DNA of 64,000 nucleotides from Rubellimicrobium thermophilum DSM 16684 (lineage in GTDB: Bacteria; Pseudomonadota; Alphaproteobacteria; Rhodobacterales; Rhodobacteraceae), in assembly GCF_000442315.1 (NCBI RefSeq), contig NZ_KE557321.1:80130-144129 (forward strand), written 5' to 3'. The position numbers and the translations under genes were made by a program. Numbering within the stretch: position 1 is the first letter of the stretch; each line of letters begins with the position of its first letter. The notes under the pieces were generated by a model. That model did not search any database, was not told the DNA's origin, and saw only the letters and a list, made by a program, of their open reading frames with translations. Below, piece after piece: positions 45,865 to 55,742 of this stretch.

Positions 45865-46380
45865 GCAATCAGACGCAAGACGACGATATCGGGCCGCTCC
45901 ACGCCCCCGACGAGGCGGCGATGCGGGCTTCGTTCGAGGCGGCGGGCGGGGACGCGCCCTATCTCGGGGACTTCGCCTATGTCGAGGGCGTGGTGCGCGA
46001 GTTCATCGCCGAGGTGGCCGCCGCGATCGGGGCGGCGATGCCGACCGCATCCTCAAGGCCACGGACGATTGGGCGGCGCGCTTTGCCTCTCCATCGGGCG
46101 GGGAGGTCGGGATCGCCGACTGGCACAACGCCAGGCAGCTGGGCGCCTATATCGTGCGGCACTGGCCCGTCGAGGACGGGCTGTCCCTCGAGGACTCGTT
46201 GCGGTCCATGTTCCTGACCGCGGTCCTGAGGATCAAGGACGCAATCGTGGACACGCCGCCGGCAAAAGGGACGACGAATGGCTGAAGTTCATCATCGACA
46301 TCACGGCGGAGGAGCTGACCGCGACCCTCACCGGCACGTGGGAAGCGGTCTATCCCGAAGAGGATGAGGAGGGATCCTGA
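45861..46380 (+). CDS. Unassigned acidic protein, broken by two frameshifts
   Basis: Three adjacent frames join into one plausible protein of about 173 residues: MSNQTQDDDIGPLHAPDE through EFIAEVAAAIGA, then DADRILKATDDWAARFASP through MFLTAVLRIKDAIVDTPPAK, then DDEWLKFIIDITAEELT through EEDEEGS. The shifts are near 46034 (a G missing from GG) and in AAAA at 46264-46267 (an A missing). Codon use in each segment is coherent across the joins. Strongly acidic, no signal peptide, no recognised domain. Two indels in one small gene make this the best candidate here for a true pseudogene, although sequence error is equally possible. Confidence 0.5.
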
Positions 46381-46531
46381 CGGGGCGACCGCCGGATCGC
46401 CCGGCCCGAGGGTCCGGTGACGCGCCACCCCGACCGAGGGGCTTGCAAGATCGTCGAGTTGCCGGGGGCCGGCCTCTGGCCCCCGGCGGGCGGATCGGTT
46501 AGCGGGGGGTGTTGCGCGCGGAGGGAGCGGG

Positions 46532-47422
46532 ATGGAGGCGAACGGCGACAGCCCGAAGGGTCTGGCCCTGGCTCTGGCGGTTTATCTGCTGTGGGGCTTC
46601 CTGCCGCTCTACATGGTCCATCTGTCCCATGTCCCCCCGGCCGAGGTGATCCTCCACCGTGTGTTGTGGTCCGTGCCCATCGCGGCCGTGGCAGTGCTGT
46701 CGATGGGCAAGGGGGGTGCCCTCGGGCGGGCGCTGCGCAGGCCGCGGATGCTGGGCATGGCCGCGGTCACGGCGGCCATCGTGTCGCTGAACTGGGGCAT
46801 CTATGTCTGGGCCGTGACATCGGGGCATGCGCTCGAGGCGGCGCTCGGCTATTACATCAACCCGCTCTTCAGCGTGTTCCTGGGCGCGGTGCTGCTGCGC
46901 GAGAGGCTCGCCCCCGCGCAATGGGCGGCGATCGGGCTGGCGGCGCTTGCGGTCGGCGTGCTGACCTGGGATGCGGGGCGGCTGCCGATGGCGGCGCTGG
47001 GGCTGACCCTGACCTGGGGGGCCTATGCCTTCTTCAAGAAATGGCTGCCCATGGGGCCGAGCGAGGGATTCCTGCTCGAGGTGCTGATCCTGTCGCCCTT
47101 TGCGCTGCTTTATCTCGGCTGGTTGATGGCGCGGGGGCAGAGCCATTTCCTGGCCGGCGACGTCGCGACCGACGCGCTGCTGCTCGGCTGCGGGGTGGTG
47201 ACGGCGGTGCCGCTGCTCCTCTACGCCCATGGAGCAAAGCTGCTGCGGCTGTCGACCATCGGCATCCTGCAATACATCTCTCCCACCCTTGTGGCCCTGG
47301 TCGCCGTGGCCGTCCTGGGCGAGCATTTCGGGCCGGCGCGCATGGTGGCCTTTCCGATGATCTGGGCGGCGCTTGCGATCTACACGGCCTCATTCCTGCG
47401 GCAGGCGCGGGCCGCCGCGTGA
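46532..47422 (+). CDS. rarD: RarD-type EamA-family transporter
   Basis: Ten-helix membrane protein of the drug/metabolite transporter superfamily. The N-terminus GLALALAVYLLWGFLPLYM, the HRVLWSVP motif, NWGIYVWAV and LGYYINPLFSVFLGAV are distinctive for the RarD subgroup, first described as chloramphenicol-sensitive. Length 296 is typical. The transported compound is unknown. Its 3' end lies 34 bases before xthA, same strand. Confidence 0.88.
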   Translation: MEANGDSPKGLALALAVYLLWGFLPLYMVHLSHVPPAEVILHRVLWSVPIAAVAVLSMGKGGALGRALRRPRMLGMAAVTAAIVSLNWGIYVWAVTSGHALEAALGYYINPLFSVFLGAVLLRERLAPAQWAAIGLAALAVGVLTWDAGRLPMAALGLTLTWGAYAFFKKWLPMGPSEGFLLEVLILSPFALLYLGWLMARGQSHFLAGDVATDALLLGCGVVTAVPLLLYAHGAKLLRLSTIGILQYISPTLVALVAVAVLGEHFGPARMVAFPMIWAALAIYTASFLRQARAAA

Positions 47423-47456
47423 CGGATACAACGTGACGGAGACACAGAGCGGACGC

Positions 47457-48242
47457 ATGCTGACCATCGCCACCTGGAACATCAACTCGCTGCGTCTGCG
47501 CGAAGGGCTTGTGGTCCGTCTGATCCGGCAGGAGGCGCCGGACATCCTCTGCCTGCAGGAATGCAAGGCCCCGGCGGAGAAGATGCCCCTCGCCACCTTT
47601 GCCGCGCTGGGCTACCCGCATGCGGTGGTGCGGGGCGAGAAGGGCTATAACGGTGTGGCGATCCTGTCGCGCCGCCCGCTGGAGGATGCGGGGTCCATCG
47701 ATCTGGGCGGTCTGGGGCAGGCCCGGCATGTGGCGGCGCGTCTGCCCTGCGGGGCCGTGATCCACAATGTCTATGTCCCTGCAGGCGGCGACCTGCCGGA
47801 TCCGGACGCCAATCCCAAATTCGCCCAGAAGCTCCGGGTTCTGGCGCATCTGCGCGACCATTTCCGCGCCGAGCCGCCCCGCCGCGCGATCCTGGTGGGC
47901 GATCTCAACGTGGCGCCGCTGGAGGACGATGTCTGGTCGCATCGCCAGATGCTGGATGTGGTCAGCCATACCCCGGTCGAGGTGGCGGGGCTGACGGATG
48001 CGATGGAGGCCGGGGGCTGGACCGATGTCACCCGCGCCGACCTGCCCTCGGGCAAGCTCTATTCCTGGTGGTCCTACCGGGCGGCGGACTGGGCCGCCTC
48101 GGATCGCGGGCGGCGGCTGGACCATGTCTGGGCAAGCCGCGATCTGATGCGCGCGGCCCATGACAGCCGTATCCTGCGCGATTGCCGCGGCTGGGAATCG
48201 CCGTCGGACCATGTGCCGGTGCTGGCCCGATTCGACCTGTGA
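47457..48242 (+). CDS. xthA: Exodeoxyribonuclease III / AP endonuclease
   Basis: Base-excision repair enzyme that cuts at abasic sites and degrades 3' ends. Conserved endonuclease/exonuclease/phosphatase motifs: TWNINSLR, CLQECKAP (metal Glu), GYNGVAIL, GDLNVAP (Asp, Asn), RLDHVWAS and the catalytic SDHVPV. Length 261 is standard. The start MLTIATWN is placed just before the invariant TWN; a GTG 24 bases upstream is a weaker alternative. Confidence 0.93.
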   Translation: MLTIATWNINSLRLREGLVVRLIRQEAPDILCLQECKAPAEKMPLATFAALGYPHAVVRGEKGYNGVAILSRRPLEDAGSIDLGGLGQARHVAARLPCGAVIHNVYVPAGGDLPDPDANPKFAQKLRVLAHLRDHFRAEPPRRAILVGDLNVAPLEDDVWSHRQMLDVVSHTPVEVAGLTDAMEAGGWTDVTRADLPSGKLYSWWSYRAADWAASDRGRRLDHVWASRDLMRAAHDSRILRDCRGWESPSDHVPVLARFDL

Positions 48243-48284
48243 TCGCGGGCCCCTCTCCCGATGCCCGACCCGGTGCCTGACCGG

Positions 48285-49055
48285 TCAGCCGCCAGCCCCC
48301 CTTGGGTCGGGGAACGTCGAATCGGCCACGAGATCGGCAGCGGGATGTTCCGGATCGGCCACGGTGGCGAGATAGGGCGCAAAGTGGCGCAGCATCGCGG
48401 CGCCGGGGGCGATGGCCGGCGGCCCGTATTCGGGGGGCAGCAGAACCAGATCGTCGCCCGGCTGCCAGTCCGCCGGCGTGGCGAGATTGTAGGCCTCGGC
48501 CGTCTGGATCGCATCGAGCACGCGCAGCATCTCGTCGCTGCTGCGGCCCACGACCATCGGATATTCGAAGATCGCCCGGATGCGCAGATCGGGGCCGATG
48601 ATCAGCGTCTTGCGGATGGCGCAGCTCTCGCTCTGCTTCTCGTGGAGCATGCCGAAGAGATTGCAGAGCCGGCCCTCCGGATCGGCGATCAGGGGGAAGG
48701 TCACGTGAAACCCGTAGATGCGCGCGATGTCGGCGACCCATTTGCGGCCGGCTTCGGCAGAGGAGGAGGAGAGGGCGAGCATCCTGGCTCCGCGCTGGGC
48801 GAATTCGCCCTCCCGCGCGGCCAGTGCGGCGATCTCGGTCGTGCAGACCCCGGTGAAGGCGAGAGGATGGCTGAACAGGACGATCCAGGATCCCTCGGCC
48901 CAGTCATGGAAGACGATCGGCCCCTGGTTCGTTTCGGCCCGGAAGTCCGGAACGATGTCCCCGATGCGCGGCAGCCAGCGCACCGAACGGCGATAACTCC
49001 ATGGCACCTTGGCCTGGTGCGCAAGCCGGGCCTCCTCGAAGAACCTGTAGTCCAT
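48285..49055 (-). CDS. 1-Cys peroxiredoxin (Prx6-like / AhpC-TSA)
   Basis: Thiol peroxidase reducing hydrogen and organic peroxides. The peroxidatic motif PLAFTGVC supplies Pro64, Thr68 and Cys71 (PxxxT/SxxC). The Prx6 features ALSSSSAEAGRKWVADIARIYG and YPMVVGRSSDEMLRVLDA follow, with an extended C-terminus. Length 256 is longer than typical Prx6 (about 220) because of an N-terminal extension of about 30 residues. GAAGGGGG precedes the ATG. Convergent with xthA. Cys130-region cysteines (RLCNLFG, ESCAIRK) are not in the usual resolving position. Confidence 0.87.
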   Translation of the reverse strand: MDYRFFEEARLAHQAKVPWSYRRSVRWLPRIGDIVPDFRAETNQGPIVFHDWAEGSWIVLFSHPLAFTGVCTTEIAALAAREGEFAQRGARMLALSSSSAEAGRKWVADIARIYGFHVTFPLIADPEGRLCNLFGMLHEKQSESCAIRKTLIIGPDLRIRAIFEYPMVVGRSSDEMLRVLDAIQTAEAYNLATPADWQPGDDLVLLPPEYGPPAIAPGAAMLRHFAPYLATVADPEHPAADLVADSTFPDPRGAGG

Positions 49056-49342
49056 GTTGCGTCCCCCTTCTGCGGGCTGGTCCCCGCCGGCCCTGGGGCC
49101 GGTGGAGGGGCAGGCCGGCTGCCGGGTTGTGCGACGTGCCCGAGTTGCAGCCTCGGGGTGGAATGCGACCGAAATATGGCAAGGTCGCGCCCTTGTGGTG
49201 ATGCCAAATGTTACATGCGCCTCACCTTCGGGTAGGTCATGTCCCGTCATGGTTGATCGCGAGGGCGGATGAAGGCCCTCTGATGGCGGAAATGCGGCGA
49301 AGATCCGGCCGGGGGCGCCGGGGTCGGCAGGGCCGGCCGGGA

Positions 49343-49771
49343 TCAGATGGAGGAATCCCCCCCGCCCCATGCGGCGATGCGGCGGCAGAGCTCCTCGATG
49401 GCGGCCTGAGGCATCTCGGGCGGGCGGAAGCCGCCGGACAGCAGGCAGGGCTCGGGCATGCAGCGCCCGATGGCCTCGCCGTCGATGCGCAGCATCGACC
49501 AGTCGGCGAACAGGCGGGCCGGCACCTCGCCGGCGCTGATCAGCTCGATCGCTTCGTGACGGGGGTCGCGCATGATGCGGGTCATGCAGGCCCCCAGAGC
49601 GGTGCGGCTGCCTTCGAGAACCTGAAGGAAATGGCGCTCTCCGACCAGCAGGGCGCCGGTCAGCCCGTCGCGTTCGTTGTTGCGGCGCGACGCATGAAGG
49701 ATCGCCTCGATCCCTCCTTCCCCGTCGTCCAGCCTCCAGGACGAATAGATGAGCCGCATCAGCCGCATCAT
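49343..49771 (-). CDS. BLUF-domain blue-light photoreceptor
   Basis: A stand-alone FAD-binding BLUF protein of 142 residues. Residues needed for the photocycle are present: Tyr9 (RLIYSSW), Asn31/Asn32 (RRNNERDGLTG) and Gln50 (HFLQVLEG), followed by FADWSM with the semi-conserved Trp. No output domain is fused, as in PixD- and BlrB-type short BLUF proteins, so it must signal through a partner. The nearest regulators are the Crp/Fnr gene and the membrane winged-helix gene, both on the same strand upstream. Confidence 0.85.
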   Translation of the reverse strand: MMRLMRLIYSSWRLDDGEGGIEAILHASRRNNERDGLTGALLVGERHFLQVLEGSRTALGACMTRIMRDPRHEAIELISAGEVPARLFADWSMLRIDGEAIGRCMPEPCLLSGGFRPPEMPQAAIEELCRRIAAWGGGDSSI

Positions 49772-49867
49772 GCCGATCCTTCGCCACCCGCGCGCCGCCG
49801 TCCGGCTGGCGTCATGCTGCCCTTGTAGGCAGGGGCCCTTCCCGCGGCAACGGGCAGAGGGGGATCC

Positions 49868-50626
49868 TCAGGCGGCAAGCCAGAGGGGAGGCTGCCGGTG
49901 CAGGTAACCCTCGCTGAACTGGCCGAGTGCGGCAAGGGCGGCCCAGTCGTGAACCGCGAGCCGCCCGTCGCCGAAACTGATCAGGCCGCGCCGGCGCAGC
50001 TCCTGCAGCGATCGGTTGAGATGCACCAGCGACAGGCCCGTCGCGCGGCTCAGATGGACCTGGGTCAGCGGCAGATCGCAGATCCCGCCATGGGCCAGCC
50101 CCACCGCCTCGAGCCGCGTCACGATCTCGCAGAAGAGATGGGCCAGCGCGATCACGGCAGGGCGATGGCCCATGTTGACGATCCATTCCCGCGCGATGGA
50201 GGAGGCAACCAGCGTCTGGCTCCACAGCAGCGCCGCGAGGCGGGGCTGATCCCGGCAGAGCGCCCGCAGGGCCGAGGCCTCGAGACAGGCGATCCGGCAA
50301 GGCGCCAGACTCTCGATGTCGGCACCCAGACGGTTCAGCCAGAGAATCTCCAGATCGGGCCAGTCGCCGGGAATGTGCAGCGCGACGATCTGGCATTTCA
50401 CCGCATCGAGCATGCGATAGCTGCAGAGCAGCCCTTCGAGCACGAGGGTGATGGGGCCGTCGCTGCCGCCGGCATGGTGCAGGCACTGGTCGGCCGGAAT
50501 TGCGCGGATCTCGAAGGGAACGGAGGCGATCGCCGCGTATTCGTCGGCCGTGGGCTGGACGAAGCGCTCGAACCAGGCGGCAAGGGGATGGGGGTGACGC
50601 AAACGATCCTCACTGTTCCATGGCAC
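49868..50626 (-). CDS. Crp/Fnr-family transcriptional regulator
   Basis: cNMP-binding-like sensory domain in the N-terminal two-thirds (ITLVLEGLLCSYRML, ALHIPGDWPDLEIL) and a C-terminal HTH_CRP domain with LTQVHLSRATGLSLVHLNRSLQELRRRGLI. No N-terminal FNR cysteine cluster is present, so it is not an oxygen-sensing Fe-S FNR. Start uncertain: a GTG is used here; an in-frame ATG 84 bases upstream would add an arginine-rich stretch. The binding pocket lacks an obvious cAMP-phosphate Arg-Ser pair. Target genes unknown; the BLUF gene lies 96 bases downstream. Confidence 0.8.
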   Translation of the reverse strand: MPWNSEDRLRHPHPLAAWFERFVQPTADEYAAIASVPFEIRAIPADQCLHHAGGSDGPITLVLEGLLCSYRMLDAVKCQIVALHIPGDWPDLEILWLNRLGADIESLAPCRIACLEASALRALCRDQPRLAALLWSQTLVASSIAREWIVNMGHRPAVIALAHLFCEIVTRLEAVGLAHGGICDLPLTQVHLSRATGLSLVHLNRSLQELRRRGLISFGDGRLAVHDWAALAALGQFSEGYLHRQPPLWLAA

Positions 50627-50785
50627 GTCCTTTGCGCGAAGGCCTTCGGGGCTGGCGCCGGACGGTTGTCGTTTTCCGCCCTCTATACGCCGCCTGCGGA
50701 CTGCGTCCATGGGGAAGATGACGCGACGGGAACACAGGACCGGGGCCCGCCGCAGAGGCCTGTCCTGCCCCCCCGCCGGCGCGGG

Positions 50786-51493
50786 TCAGATCATGCGGAT
50801 CGCCGACTTGTCCACGGCGAGGGTATAGCCCTTGCGGGCGATGTTCCTGACCAGAAGCTCGCTGACCAGCTGATTGCCGAGCGTGTCGCGCAGCCGCTTG
50901 ATGCGCGTGGCGCCGGCGGCCTCGTCGCATTGCGAAGGGTCCCGGCCCGAGATGACGGCCTCGATCTGGGCGCCGGACAGCACCTCGTCGTCGAGCCGGG
51001 CCTCGGCCAGGACCGAGAGCGTCTCGATGGCGGCCTCGGTCAGCTTGAACTCGAAATTGTTGAGATAGACCGTGTTCGCCTCGCGCGAGATGATGAGCGA
51101 GTTGACCTCGATCCCCTTGCGCTCGATCTGGCCCATGCGGCGGTTGAGGATGACCAGCATCACGAGGAAGGCCACCGCCGCGATCATCATGGCCGTGGCG
51201 AACAGCAGCAGCACCGCGATGATGACGCGGTAGCTGGCCAGCACCTCGCCGAAGGTCGTATTGGACTGCGCCAGCAGTTCGAGCAGGCGGATCTCTCCGC
51301 GGCTGGTGAAATCGCCCTCGACGAAGAGGCGTTCGACCTGGGCGTTGAAGGCATCGGCATCGGGGAGATTGGCGAAGAGCAGGACTGCCGCCAGACCGAG
51401 GATGACGACAATCGCGGCAATCCCGATGGCGACGGCCCGTGCCCCCTGTTGGCGGGCCTCAGTAGCGGAGATAGTAGTCGCCAGCGCTCTCAC
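50786..51493 (-). CDS. Membrane protein with C-terminal OmpR/ToxR-type winged helix
   Basis: Two transmembrane helices (about residues 22-48, VAIGIAAIVVILGLAAVLLF, and 93-120, VIIAVLLLFATAMMIAAV) enclose a periplasmic loop of about 45 residues. The cytoplasmic C-terminal part carries FKLTEAAIETLSVL, GATRIKRLRDTLGNQLVSELLVRNIARKGYTL, which reads like an OmpR/PhoB winged helix. This order (membrane helices first, DNA-binding domain last) is the reverse of ToxR. GTG start; it overlaps the upstream small secreted-protein gene by 35 bases, so the pair is coupled. The function is unknown; DNA binding from the membrane is inferred. Confidence 0.65.
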   Translation of the reverse strand: MRALATTISATEARQQGARAVAIGIAAIVVILGLAAVLLFANLPDADAFNAQVERLFVEGDFTSRGEIRLLELLAQSNTTFGEVLASYRVIIAVLLLFATAMMIAAVAFLVMLVILNRRMGQIERKGIEVNSLIISREANTVYLNNFEFKLTEAAIETLSVLAEARLDDEVLSGAQIEAVISGRDPSQCDEAAGATRIKRLRDTLGNQLVSELLVRNIARKGYTLAVDKSAIRMI

Positions 51494-51740
51494 GTCTTGC
51501 CTCCAGGCCGGTCTCGTCGAAGGTAGAATCGACTTCGAGGAGATGCCAGCCGTCGGCGGCAAGACGGGGTGCGAGTTCCTCGGCCGCCGAGGCCGTGTCG
51601 CAGGGGCCGAAGATTTCGGCCACGCCGTAATGCAGCTCGAAGGGGTCGCGGCGCGAGGCCTTGTAGTCGGCATAACAGGCCGCCGCCGCCTCGAGGGGAA
51701 GCGCGATCAGCAGCAGGAGGGCGGCGGGGAGCAGTCTCAT
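51459..51740 (-). CDS. Small secreted protein coupled to the membrane winged-helix gene
   Basis: Ninety-three residues with a clear signal peptide (LLPAALLLLIALPLEAAAA) and a mature part containing two cysteines (CYADYKASRRDP; FGPCDTAS), which could form a disulfide in the periplasm. No family recognised. Its 3' end overlaps the start of the winged-helix membrane protein, so it may be a periplasmic ligand or partner of that protein's loop. Confidence 0.6.
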   Translation of the reverse strand: MRLLPAALLLLIALPLEAAAACYADYKASRRDPFELHYGVAEIFGPCDTASAAEELAPRLAADGWHLLEVDSTFDETGLEARRESAGDYYLRY

Positions 51741-51971
51741 GCCGCAAGGAGTGGCAGGAGCGCTCCTGCTATTCAATAGCCCTGCAGGACGGACGGGGTC
51801 GGCCGGGCGGGGGCGGCAGCCGGCGGGCTGGGCTGCCCCGGCGCTGACCGATAGCCACGCCATGATATTGTCTGGCATGCCGCCCCGCCGCAGAACCGCG
51901 GCAGGAAACGGGCCGGCGCCCCCACGGTCCACCGCTTTCGCGGGGGGGGGCGGACCGGAACGGAGGTTTTC

Positions 51972-52403
51972 ATGGTCCGAATCGTGCAGATCCTCGTGCT
52001 GGCCGCGGCGCTGGCGCTGTCTCCGGCCGGCAGGCCGGCCGCGCAGCCGCATCCGGCCGAGCCGCGCAGCCTGACCGAAGGGGAACGCGCGATGCGAAAC
52101 CTGGCGCTGGGCATCGCGGCGCTGGCTGCGCTGGGGCTTGTCCTGCAGGCCGCCGACGAGGACCGGAAAGAGAAACGCGAGGCCGATTCGCGCCGCCTGC
52201 CCCCCGCCTGCCTGACGGACTGGCCGGTGCGGAACGGCAGCGTGCGGCTTCATGACCCCGATTGCCTGGAGGCCCGCTTTGCCCGGGCGGGAGAGCTGCC
52301 GCTCGACTGTGCGGTGACGATCCGGTCACGCGGGCGATTCGTCTCGGGTTTCGATCCGGCCTGCCTGCGTGAAGCCGGATGGGAGACGCCGGCACGGGAC
52401 TGA
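51972..52403 (+). CDS. Hypothetical exported or membrane-anchored protein
   Basis: A 143-residue protein with an N-terminal signal ([19 protein letters not shown]) and a second hydrophobic stretch ([19 protein letters not shown]). The C-terminal half has four cysteines ([30 protein letters not shown]) spaced as if paired in disulfides. Divergent from the small secreted protein across 231 bases. No family recognised. Confidence 0.6.
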   Translation: MVRIVQILVLAAALALSPAGRPAAQPHPAEPRSLTEGERAMRNLALGIAALAALGLVLQAADEDRKEKREADSRRLPPACLTDWPVRNGSVRLHDPDCLEARFARAGELPLDCAVTIRSRGRFVSGFDPACLREAGWETPARD

Positions 52404-52557
52404 CGAACTTCGGCCGAGGCACCCCCGCCGGGGCGGGGGGCCGGAGTCGAGCAGCGGAGCGGGCCCGACGCCCCAGTGGTCCGCGCCGGGACGGGGGGAG
52501 CCCTTCGGGGCTTCCCCCGGCTGGACTCTGTCCTCCGCGCCGGGGCAGATGGGCATC

Positions 52558-53191
52558 ATGGCACCGGATTTCGAGAGGGAAGCCGCGCTCTGGGCCCGGG
52601 GGCTGCGGCGCGTGGCAGGCGTGGACGAGGCAGGGCGCGGTCCGCTGGCCGGACCGGTGGTCGCAGCGGCCGTGATCCTCGACCCCGCGCGCCTGCCCGA
52701 GGGAATCGACGACAGCAAGCGCCTGCCCGAAGCCCGGCGCGACCGTCTGGCCGCCGCGATCCGCGAGAGCGCCACCGTGGGGCTTGGCCTGGCGGAGGCC
52801 GAGGAGATCGACGCGCTGGGCATCGCCTCTGCCACCTTCCTGGCCATGCGTCGCGCGATCCTCGCCCTTCCCCTGGGGCCGGATCACGCCCTGATCGATG
52901 GGCCCTGGCTGCCCCCCGATCTGCCCTGTCCGGCGACACCGGTCGTGGGGGGGGATCGGCTGTCGCTTTCGGTCGCGGCTGCCTCGATTGTGGCAAAATC
53001 ATGGCGCGACAAGAGGATGGTCGCACTCGCGCAACAGCATCCGGGCTATGGTTGGGAAACGAACCGGGGTTATGGATCGAAAAAGCCACATTGCGGCGCT
53101 GCGGCGGCTCGGTCCGACCCCATTCCATAGGCGCAGTTTTGCCCCCCTGCGCGAGATGTTGTGTCCAGAGGGATCGAACGGCGAGCCGTAA
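52558..53191 (+). CDS. rnhB: Ribonuclease HII, frameshifted near the C-terminus in this sequence
   Basis: Removes ribonucleotides and RNA primers from DNA. Active-site carboxylates are in [21 protein letters not shown] and [24 protein letters not shown] and [11 protein letters not shown] are conserved too. The last 30 residues ([19 protein letters not shown]) are in a different frame. The break lies in AAAAA at 53080-53084, where AAAA is expected. Corrected length is about 210. An in-frame ATG lies 9 bases earlier. It is followed by ccrM, a conserved neighbour in related genomes. A weak hairpin with T-rich tail spans the stop. Confidence 0.88.
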
Positions 53192-53305
53192 CTTTTTGTT
53201 TTTGACGCCGACCGCCAGCCTTGGCACTGTTTCCCACGACCAGAGCGGGGCCAACCCGCCTGTCGAAGCAGAGCGGGACCACCCGCCGGCGAGCAGAGGC
53301 AGTGA

Positions 53306-54415
<1,110 letters not shown>

Positions 54416-54450
54416 TCTCACCGGATCGGCCCGCGCCGCCCCCCCCGGGG

Positions 54451-54474
54451 GGGAAGGGCGCCGGGCCCCCCTTC
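54451..54474. terminator. GC-rich hairpin between convergent ccrM and the AlkB-family gene
   Basis: GGAAGGG pairs with CCCTTCC over a 9-base loop, immediately after a run of eight C and seven G that can also self-pair. It lies 36 bases past the ccrM stop and 105 before the stop of the convergent gene, so it could terminate either transcript. No T-run. Confidence 0.4.
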
Positions 54475-54578
54475 CGCCGGAGCCGGCGTGCGCCCTCATG
54501 CGCCCGGCTCCCACCTGGCCCCGCGCGACGGCTCGCTACCCGCGCGGGGCCCTTTTCCCTTCACAACCCCCGGCAGCA

Positions 54579-55742
54579 TCAGGACCCCCGCGGCATCGGC
54601 AGGGCGCCGGTCCGGTAGGGAGTCCAGTCGGTCACCTCCGGGTAGAAGCGACGGCGCCAGGCGCGCACGCGCGGGTTCATCATGCGCCGCCACAGCGGCG
54701 GAACCAGCGCCACCGCCGCCATCAGCGGATAGCCGTAGGGCAGCTGGGGCGCCTCGTCCTCGTCATAGGTCTGAAGGAGGGGAAAGCGGCGGTCGGGCTT
54801 GTAGTGATGATCGGAATGCCGCTGGAGATTGATCAGGAACCAGTTGGAGGCGCGGTGCGCCGCGTTCCAGCTGTGGCGGGGCCGGACCGGTTCATAGCGC
54901 CCCTCGCCCAGATGCTTTCGCGTCAGGCCGTAATGTTCGATGTAGTTCGTCAGCTCCAGCTGCCAGATGGCGACGAAGGCCTGCAGCAGGAACAGCCCCA
55001 GTCCTTCCCACCCGCCCAGGGCCAGCGCCAGGGCCAGCGCCGCCGCCTGCAGGACGGCATAGCGCCAGAAGGGGTTCCGGCGCGACCAGACCGGCAGCCC
55101 CGCCCGCGCCAGAAGGGCCTTCTCCGCGCGCCAGGCCGACGGCGGACATTGCCGCAGCACCCGCAGGAAGAAGCGGTGGAACCCTTCATTGTAGCGGGCC
55201 GAGACGGGGTCGCGCGGGGTGCCGACATGGATGTGATGGACGCGCAGATGTTCGGACCGGAAATGGGAATAGAGCACCTGCGCCAGCAGCAGATCCGCGA
55301 GCCACCGTTCAAGCCGGGAGGACTGATGCATCAGTTCATGGGCATAGACGATGCCGACGGCCCCCGAGACGATCCCGATGCCGAAGAAGAGGGCGAGCTT
55401 CTCGCCCAGGCCGAGATGGGGCGCCTGGGGCACATACCAGACGAGGCCGAAGACGGTCAGCGCCTGCAGGGGCCACCAGATCAGGGTGACGAGGCGATAC
55501 CAGAACAGATCCGAATCGGGTGTGGAGGGGTCGGCATTCGACGTGTCGAGGCCGATGACGAGATCGAGCAGATCGAACAGGAACCAGGTGAAGAGCGGCA
55601 GCAGGAACACGGTCCACCCCCCCCACCAGGCGCCCGCCCAGGCGAGGGGAAGAGTGAGCAGCGACATCCAGTAGGGCAGCGCACGCCAGAAACCGATGGG
55701 CGCGTGGCGGGGCGGGGGCGGAGCAGTGGCGGTCTCGGGCAT
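54579..55742 (-). CDS. Alkane 1-monooxygenase family (AlkB-type) membrane diiron enzyme
   Basis: Integral membrane diiron hydroxylase fold. The histidine boxes are present: His135/His139 in HELMHQ, His165/His169/His170 in EHLRVHH, His270 in NYIEHYGL and His309/His312/His313 in RHSDHH. About six hydrophobic helices surround them. Length 387 is normal for AlkB. NYxEHYGL supports true alkane-monooxygenase type over fatty-acid desaturase. No rubredoxin gene is adjacent, so the electron donor lies elsewhere; substrates could be medium-chain alkanes or another hydrophobic compound. Confidence 0.88.
   Translation of the reverse strand: MPETATAPPPPRHAPIGFWRALPYWMSLLTLPLAWAGAWWGGWTVFLLPLFTWFLFDLLDLVIGLDTSNADPSTPDSDLFWYRLVTLIWWPLQALTVFGLVWYVPQAPHLGLGEKLALFFGIGIVSGAVGIVYAHELMHQSSRLERWLADLLLAQVLYSHFRSEHLRVHHIHVGTPRDPVSARYNEGFHRFFLRVLRQCPPSAWRAEKALLARAGLPVWSRRNPFWRYAVLQAAALALALALGGWEGLGLFLLQAFVAIWQLELTNYIEHYGLTRKHLGEGRYEPVRPRHSWNAAHRASNWFLINLQRHSDHHYKPDRRFPLLQTYDEDEAPQLPYGYPLMAAVALVPPLWRRMMNPRVRAWRRRFYPEVTDWTPYRTGALPMPRGS

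Noticed and set aside
49868..50626. Oxygen-sensing FNR/FnrL that would control cydAB
   Set aside because: No N-terminal cysteine cluster for an Fe-S centre and no FNR box found upstream of cydA.
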